A stretch of 64,000 bases of DNA. Origin: JAABRU01 sp050180235. Its GTDB lineage: Bacteria > Desulfobacterota > Desulfobacteria > Desulfobacterales > Desulfococcaceae. The notes under the pieces are model-generated. The model made no database searches, was not told the origin of the DNA, and was given only the letters and a program-made list of their open reading frames with translations. Shown here piece by piece: positions 59,711 to 64,000 of the stretch (the stretch's first letter is position 1; the number at the start of each line of letters is the position of its first letter). The stretch lies in contig JBFXEJ010000011.1 of the NCBI GenBank assembly GCA_050180235.1, positions 1 through 64,000 on the forward strand. The letters are read 5' to 3'. A program made the translations under genes and the position numbers.

Positions 59711-61639
59711 CTACACCAGCGTGGCTTTGACTCCGGGCGGAACTCCTTTGCGGAAGGGATTGGCCGTGTATACTTCTTTGATCGCCTTTCCCAGATTCGC
59801 AAATAATTCCTTCCATCCCGCATCAGGATCAGGCAGATTTCTGATATGGATAATAATGCTGCATCCCAGTCCGCCTGCCAGTCCGTCAAGAAAATCATCC
59901 AAGTCTTCAGAATATACCCCTTCACAGATATTTTGTCCAATAATAAATGATTTTCTGATCTGATCAGAAGACAGGCTGAATGGAACAAATTTCCAGAATT
60001 TCCGGCCTTCTGCGCTGAGACCGACACGGATATTCTGTGTCTCAGAATCCTCCGGGCTTTGGATACTGGAGCCACAGCCCCTGATTCCGTATTTTTCCAT
60101 CCGCAGGATCAGGATTTCCTTCAGCGCACGGCCCAGAACCAATCCGGTATCTTCCAGCACCACATGACTGGAACTGAGAACGGTTGCGTTATAGTCAATG
60201 TCCAAAAAAAATCCGGCATTTTGTGCCAGCAGAGAAAAAAGTTCCGGAAGACCTGCCACGTTTATGGAAGGAGACACGGCAAAACGGAAACGGTTTTCTC
60301 CCTGAGCGGAAAAATCCACCTTGACTTTCACAAAACTTTCCGCAGTTCCTCTTGTCACTTCCGCAAAATGGCAGGAGCGTGATAAAATACTGATTTCCCC
60401 TTTGGAAACATTCGCTTCTGCCGCACAGTCTGCATAGTCATTTTCCGGTATTTCCGGAGCAAATATCTGAAACAGGGCAATTCCCGCTGCCCGAAAAATA
60501 CCTTCCCATGTATGATGCGGATCTTCGGCGCTGCACACACGCACATGGATTCGGGCTTTGAGTCCCTCTGCCAGTCCTTCGAGCATTGTCACAAGCGGTT
60601 TTCCGGAGGCCATCTGCTCACACCGGCAGTTCAGAAACCATTCCAGATCAAGGTTTGGCACGGCTTCCATCTTCAAACCGGAATCGCTGTTTTCAGACAG
60701 GGAAATGACAATTTCTGCACTTCCGTCATCAATCATGCCCAGAGCAGCACCGGTCTTTTTTCCGGCAGAAAAAGAACTGATCCTTTCTCCCATGAATTTT
60801 CCCAACTGAAAGAAATCATTGCTGTTCCAGTGCAGATCAATTTCACATCCCATGCGCCACGCAATATGTTCGGCCATATGACTGGCAAATTCATTGGGTG
60901 TGACAATTTTCTTGTTTGTCACCCTGCCGAATTTCAGATTCAGGGAATTGGGCGTAAAAGCCGTATATACCCGGTCTGCAAAGGAAGATTTCTCCAAATC
61001 CGCAAAATCTGCGCCTCCGGTTGCCACGCCGATGACAAAGGCTCCGGAAGCACGTCCTGCCTGTGCGCCGATAACTGAATCTTCAATCACAGCGCAGTCC
61101 TGAATCCGGACATGCAAAGTTTCCGCAGCAAACAGATAGGTGTCAGGCGCAGGTTTTTTTTTCAGATTGCTGCGGACATCATTTCCCACCACCAGATCAA
61201 AATATGCCAGAATGCCGGACAGATCAAGAACCTGTTTCACATCTGCTGTGGGATTGTTGGAAACCACAGCCAGTTTCAGCCTTTTTTTCCGTGCATCTTC
61301 GAGAAGTTCCCTTATACCCGGATTGGTTTCAAAAACCGAGTTGTTCCGGATATGAAGATATTTTTCCAGAATTTCGTCAAAATGCCTTTCCGGTTCCGCA
61401 ATACTGTATTCCTTTTTCACATGGTCAAGGATAAGCCGCCAGAAATCTTCAGGATGATAGGCAAACAGAGATCGGATAAAGGCTTTTCCCAGTCTGATGT
61501 GATTTCCGAAATACGGGTGCAGAATCTCATCGCAGATACGCTGATCCAGTCCCAGCGTATCCAGCAGCACGCCATCCATATCCCACAGAACCGTGCGGAT
61601 ATTTTCCGGCAGAAGCAGTCTTTGTGCAATATATGTCAT
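59711..61639 (-). CDS. HAD phosphatase fused to two IGPD (HisB)-like domains
   Basis: The 642-residue chain has three parts. Residues 1-240 are a HAD phosphatase (LWDMDGVLLDT at 18-28, VVSNN 125-129, KKPAPD 161-166, EDSVIGAQAG 187-196). Residues about 250-395 resemble imidazoleglycerol-phosphate dehydratase: SHMAEHIAWRMG at 253-264 and DPHHTWEGIFRAAG at 373-386, but the first HHxxED site is NSNDFF. Residues about 455-625 are a second copy: SHVVLEDTG at 491-499 keeps one His and the ED, while the second HHxxE is DAGWKE. The chain may do the HisB reactions or a related one. AAAGGAG precedes ATG 61639. Confidence 0.85.
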   Translation of the reverse strand: MTYIAQRLLLPENIRTVLWDMDGVLLDTLGLDQRICDEILHPYFGNHIRLGKAFIRSLFAYHPEDFWRLILDHVKKEYSIAEPERHFDEILEKYLHIRNNSVFETNPGIRELLEDARKKRLKLAVVSNNPTADVKQVLDLSGILAYFDLVVGNDVRSNLKKKPAPDTYLFAAETLHVRIQDCAVIEDSVIGAQAGRASGAFVIGVATGGADFADLEKSSFADRVYTAFTPNSLNLKFGRVTNKKIVTPNEFASHMAEHIAWRMGCEIDLHWNSNDFFQLGKFMGERISSFSAGKKTGAALGMIDDGSAEIVISLSENSDSGLKMEAVPNLDLEWFLNCRCEQMASGKPLVTMLEGLAEGLKARIHVRVCSAEDPHHTWEGIFRAAGIALFQIFAPEIPENDYADCAAEANVSKGEISILSRSCHFAEVTRGTAESFVKVKVDFSAQGENRFRFAVSPSINVAGLPELFSLLAQNAGFFLDIDYNATVLSSSHVVLEDTGLVLGRALKEILILRMEKYGIRGCGSSIQSPEDSETQNIRVGLSAEGRKFWKFVPFSLSSDQIRKSFIIGQNICEGVYSEDLDDFLDGLAGGLGCSIIIHIRNLPDPDAGWKELFANLGKAIKEVYTANPFRKGVPPGVKATLV

Positions 61640-62359
61640 TTTTCTCCTTTTATCATTAAACGGAAAATAAAGCATCAGGAGTCCCGAACTGAAAGTTTTG
61701 GCTATCCTGTGCTCCGGATTTTTATGATCCTGCACGATTCTTGCCAAACATTAAGTCTGACACGCGTTCGTGATGAGGCAGCAGATCCGGACACAAGGCC
61801 ATGCTGAGCACCCATCATGCTGATTATGCAAAACTTTTTAAAATTTAGACAGGCTGTGCATTATCATTACGATTATTGCGGAAATCCAAAAGAATGTCAA
61901 AACAAATTGTATATGGAGAAATATTTCAGAAACAGAAAACATGTTCCTCCGGTTTTCACACGCGGAGGCATGAACTGAAATATTTCTCTTGATTTCAAAA
62001 AGATTCCTGTTGACTTTTTATGCAGCCCTGTTGTAACGCATATTATTATAATTTTATCCCGTAAAGGATTTTCAACGGATTTAGCCCGGAACCCAATTTT
62101 CTGACAGACTCTTGCACAAATGATCTTTCCTGTGGTATAAAAATTGTTTTTGTGGCAGAGCCGGATTCCGGAAGGCTGCAGATATTATCAGAAAATTAAG
62201 GCAGAACATGCCTCAGGACTGTTAATGAGCAGCACACAGATCTTAAGATTATGCCATTTTTTGATTTTTCCCCGTATTCGGGGCAGGCTGTTTCCTGTCC
62301 CGTGTTTTTTTGAAAAAACGCTTTTTATCACTGAAGGTCTGAATATAAGGAGTTCACAT
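61640..62359. other. Gene-free stretch between divergent HAD-IGPD gene and glnS
   Basis: 720 bases without a convincing frame. Nearest glnS there is a candidate sigma70 promoter (listed separately). The rest is AT-rich DNA with no repeat family, RNA gene or riboswitch recognised by eye. Confidence 0.5.
62112..62141 (+). promoter_or_regulatory. Candidate sigma70 promoter of glnS
   Basis: TTGCAC, 18 bp spacer, TATAAA with TG one base before (extended -10). It points to glnS, about 220 bp upstream of its start. The long leader is unexplained. Confidence 0.35.
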
Positions 62360-64000
62360 ATGACGGAAGAAAACAGGAAGCGCGGCAATGCGGAAGACAA
62401 AGAAGCCGCGTCCCCTACAAATTTTATCCGCAATATCATTGATGAAGACATGAAAACAGGCAGGTTTGACAAACAGGTGGTAACCCGTTTCCCGCCTGAA
62501 CCAAACGGTTATCTGCATATCGGGCACGCCAAATCCATCTGCCTTAATTTCGGGCTTGCCAGGGATTACAAAGGCAGATGCCACATGCGCTTTGACGATA
62601 CAAATCCTGCAAAAGAGGAAACCGAGTATGTGGAATCCATAAAGGCTGATGTGAAATGGATGGGCGGAGACTGGGGAGAGCATCTGCATTACGCGTCTGA
62701 TTATTTTGACTTTCTGTATGAATTCGCGGTGCAGCTTATCAAAAAAGGCAAAGCCTATGTGGATGACCTTAATGCGGATCAAATCCGGGAATACCGGGGA
62801 ACCCTGACAGAGTCCGGAAAGGAAAGCCCCTGGCGTAACCGTTCTGCAGAAGAAAATCTGGATTTGTTTGAGCGCATGAAAAAAGGCGAATTTCCGGAAG
62901 GTTCCCGCGTGCTGCGCGCGAAAATTGACATGGCATCCCCAAATATCGTAATGCGTGATCCCACTTTGTACCGCATACGTAAAACTTCTCATCACAGAAC
63001 CGGTGACAAATGGTGCATTTATCCCATGTATGACTTCACCCACTGCCTTTCGGATTCCATAGAGGGAATAACCCATTCCATCTGCACGCTGGAGTTTGAA
63101 AACAACCGGGAACTGTATGACTGGGTGCTGAATACCCTGGATGTTTATCATCCCCGGCAGATTGAATTTGCCCGGCTCAATCTCACTTATACGGTTCTGA
63201 GCAAGCGAAAACTTATCGGGCTGGTGGAAAGCGGGGCGGTCAGCGGCTGGGATGATCCGAGAATGCCGACTATTTCCGGAATGCGCAGAAGAGGCTATCC
63301 GGCCGAGGCCATAAGGAATTTCTGCGACCGGATTGGTGTGGCCCGCAGAGACAGCATGGTGGATATGGCTCTGCTGGAATACTGCGTGCGGGAATATTTA
63401 AACAGACACACAATCCGGGTTATGGCTGTGCTGAATCCTCTGCGCGTGGTCATTGAAAACTATCCTGAAGATCAGGCGGAAGAACTTGAATTTATAAATA
63501 ATCCCGAAGATCCGACTGCCGGAACCCGGAAAGTTCCCTTTTCACGCGTACTGTATATTGAACGTGAAGATTTTATGGAAAATCCCCCGAAAAAATTCTT
63601 CCGGCTGGCTCCGGGACAGGAAGTGCGGCTGCGCTATGCGTATTTCATCACCTGCACGGATGTGATCAAAGATGAAAAAACAGGGGAAATCAATGAACTG
63701 CGATGTACCTATGATCCTGCAACACGGGGCGGGGATGCGCCGGACGGAAGAAAGGTGAAGGGAACCCTGCACTGGGTGTCTGCCGCTCACGCGATCAATG
63801 CGGAAGTAAGACTGTACGATTATCTGTTTACCAAAGAAAATCCCAATGAATCAGGTGATTATAATGAATATCTCAATCCGGATTCCCTGAAAATTCTCAA
63901 AGACTGCAGACTGGAGCCGGTAATGGCCCAGGCCGAACCCGGTTCCCGTTACCAGTTTGAACGTATGGGATATTTCTGTGCGGATGAAAAAGATTCTGCT
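62360..64000 (+). CDS. glnS: Glutaminyl-tRNA synthetase, cut by the window end
   Basis: At least 547 residues of a class I synthetase that charges tRNA-Gln. ATP-site motifs: [15 protein letters not shown] (HIGH) and [14 protein letters not shown] (KMSKS type). GlnRS-specific blocks are [56 protein letters not shown] and the beginning of the anticodon-binding domain. ATG 62360 has AAGGAG 8 bases upstream. The full protein is usually about 555-570 residues, so little is missing. A GlnRS implies direct charging of tRNA-Gln rather than only the Glu-amidation route. Confidence 0.96.
   Translation, partial: MTEENRKRGNAEDKEAASPTNFIRNIIDEDMKTGRFDKQVVTRFPPEPNGYLHIGHAKSICLNFGLARDYKGRCHMRFDDTNPAKEETEYVESIKADVKWMGGDWGEHLHYASDYFDFLYEFAVQLIKKGKAYVDDLNADQIREYRGTLTESGKESPWRNRSAEENLDLFERMKKGEFPEGSRVLRAKIDMASPNIVMRDPTLYRIRKTSHHRTGDKWCIYPMYDFTHCLSDSIEGITHSICTLEFENNRELYDWVLNTLDVYHPRQIEFARLNLTYTVLSKRKLIGLVESGAVSGWDDPRMPTISGMRRRGYPAEAIRNFCDRIGVARRDSMVDMALLEYCVREYLNRHTIRVMAVLNPLRVVIENYPEDQAEELEFINNPEDPTAGTRKVPFSRVLYIEREDFMENPPKKFFRLAPGQEVRLRYAYFITCTDVIKDEKTGEINELRCTYDPATRGGDAPDGRKVKGTLHWVSAAHAINAEVRLYDYLFTKENPNESGDYNEYLNPDSLKILKDCRLEPVMAQAEPGSRYQFERMGYFCADEKDSA

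Noticed and set aside
61112..61807. 231-codon plus-strand frame opposite the HAD-IGPD gene
   Set aside because: It is antisense to clear HAD motifs and has no ribosome binding site or family similarity.

Overview
The window looks like chromosome from a strictly anaerobic, nitrogen-fixing Desulfobacterota (deltaproteobacterial) bacterium, most likely a sulfate reducer of the Desulfobacterales. This is inferred from gene content (nifH-nifI1-nifI2-nifDKENB order, an A-type flavodiiron protein, TRAP and nickel transport, many chemoreceptor genes) and from the heavy load of intergenic repeats. No rRNA, tRNA or CRISPR array was recognised. The most striking genome-scale feature is how many intergenic gaps are filled by small repeats: non-autonomous elements with terminal inverted repeats, heptamer microsatellites and palindromic repeats.

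Left part (1-11.4 kb): accessory DNA. It starts with a degraded ISAzo13-type transposase, a 5'-truncated sucD fragment, an orphan HepT-like protein, a PD-(D/E)XK nuclease-like protein and a flavodiiron protein. At about 5.5-8.15 kb there are two integron-type gene cassettes on the minus strand, each ending in an attC-like site: one carries a PIN toxin with an interrupted antitoxin frame, the other a three-gene operon around a Panacea (SocA-like) antitoxin. A cluster of 18-bp near-palindromes lies next to them. A periplasmic solute-binding protein and a membrane-anchored protein follow.

Nitrogenase region (10.7-22.1 kb, minus strand): sigma54-type promoter, nifH, nifI1, nifI2, nifD, nifK, nifE, nifN, nifB, a thioredoxin-like 2Fe-2S ferredoxin and a HEPN-like gene. 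This is a compact set with the PII-type regulators between nifH and nifD. Most gaps between the nif genes are filled by repeats, and a 136-bp mobile element sits in the nifH leader.

Middle (22.4-42.8 kb): a cheR-cheB-hybrid kinase module, the YifB/ComM ATPase, a DUF3783 protein, a tandem duplication of a porin plus a small PstS-like protein, a LolC/E permease, an FAD oxidoreductase, two methyl-accepting chemotaxis proteins, RNase J and an outer-membrane barrel protein.

Right part (43-64 kb): a NikKMLQO nickel transporter operon, a TRAP transporter (dctQM and dctP, separated by a PIN toxin-antitoxin pair), the RtcB-PrfH RNA repair/ribosome rescue pair, an Xaa-Pro aminopeptidase, and a histidine-type cluster. 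That cluster has a HisD-family dehydrogenase, a HisC-family aminotransferase and an unusual HAD plus two imidazoleglycerol-phosphate dehydratase-like domains in one chain, interrupted by a type II restriction-modification pair. The window ends inside glnS.
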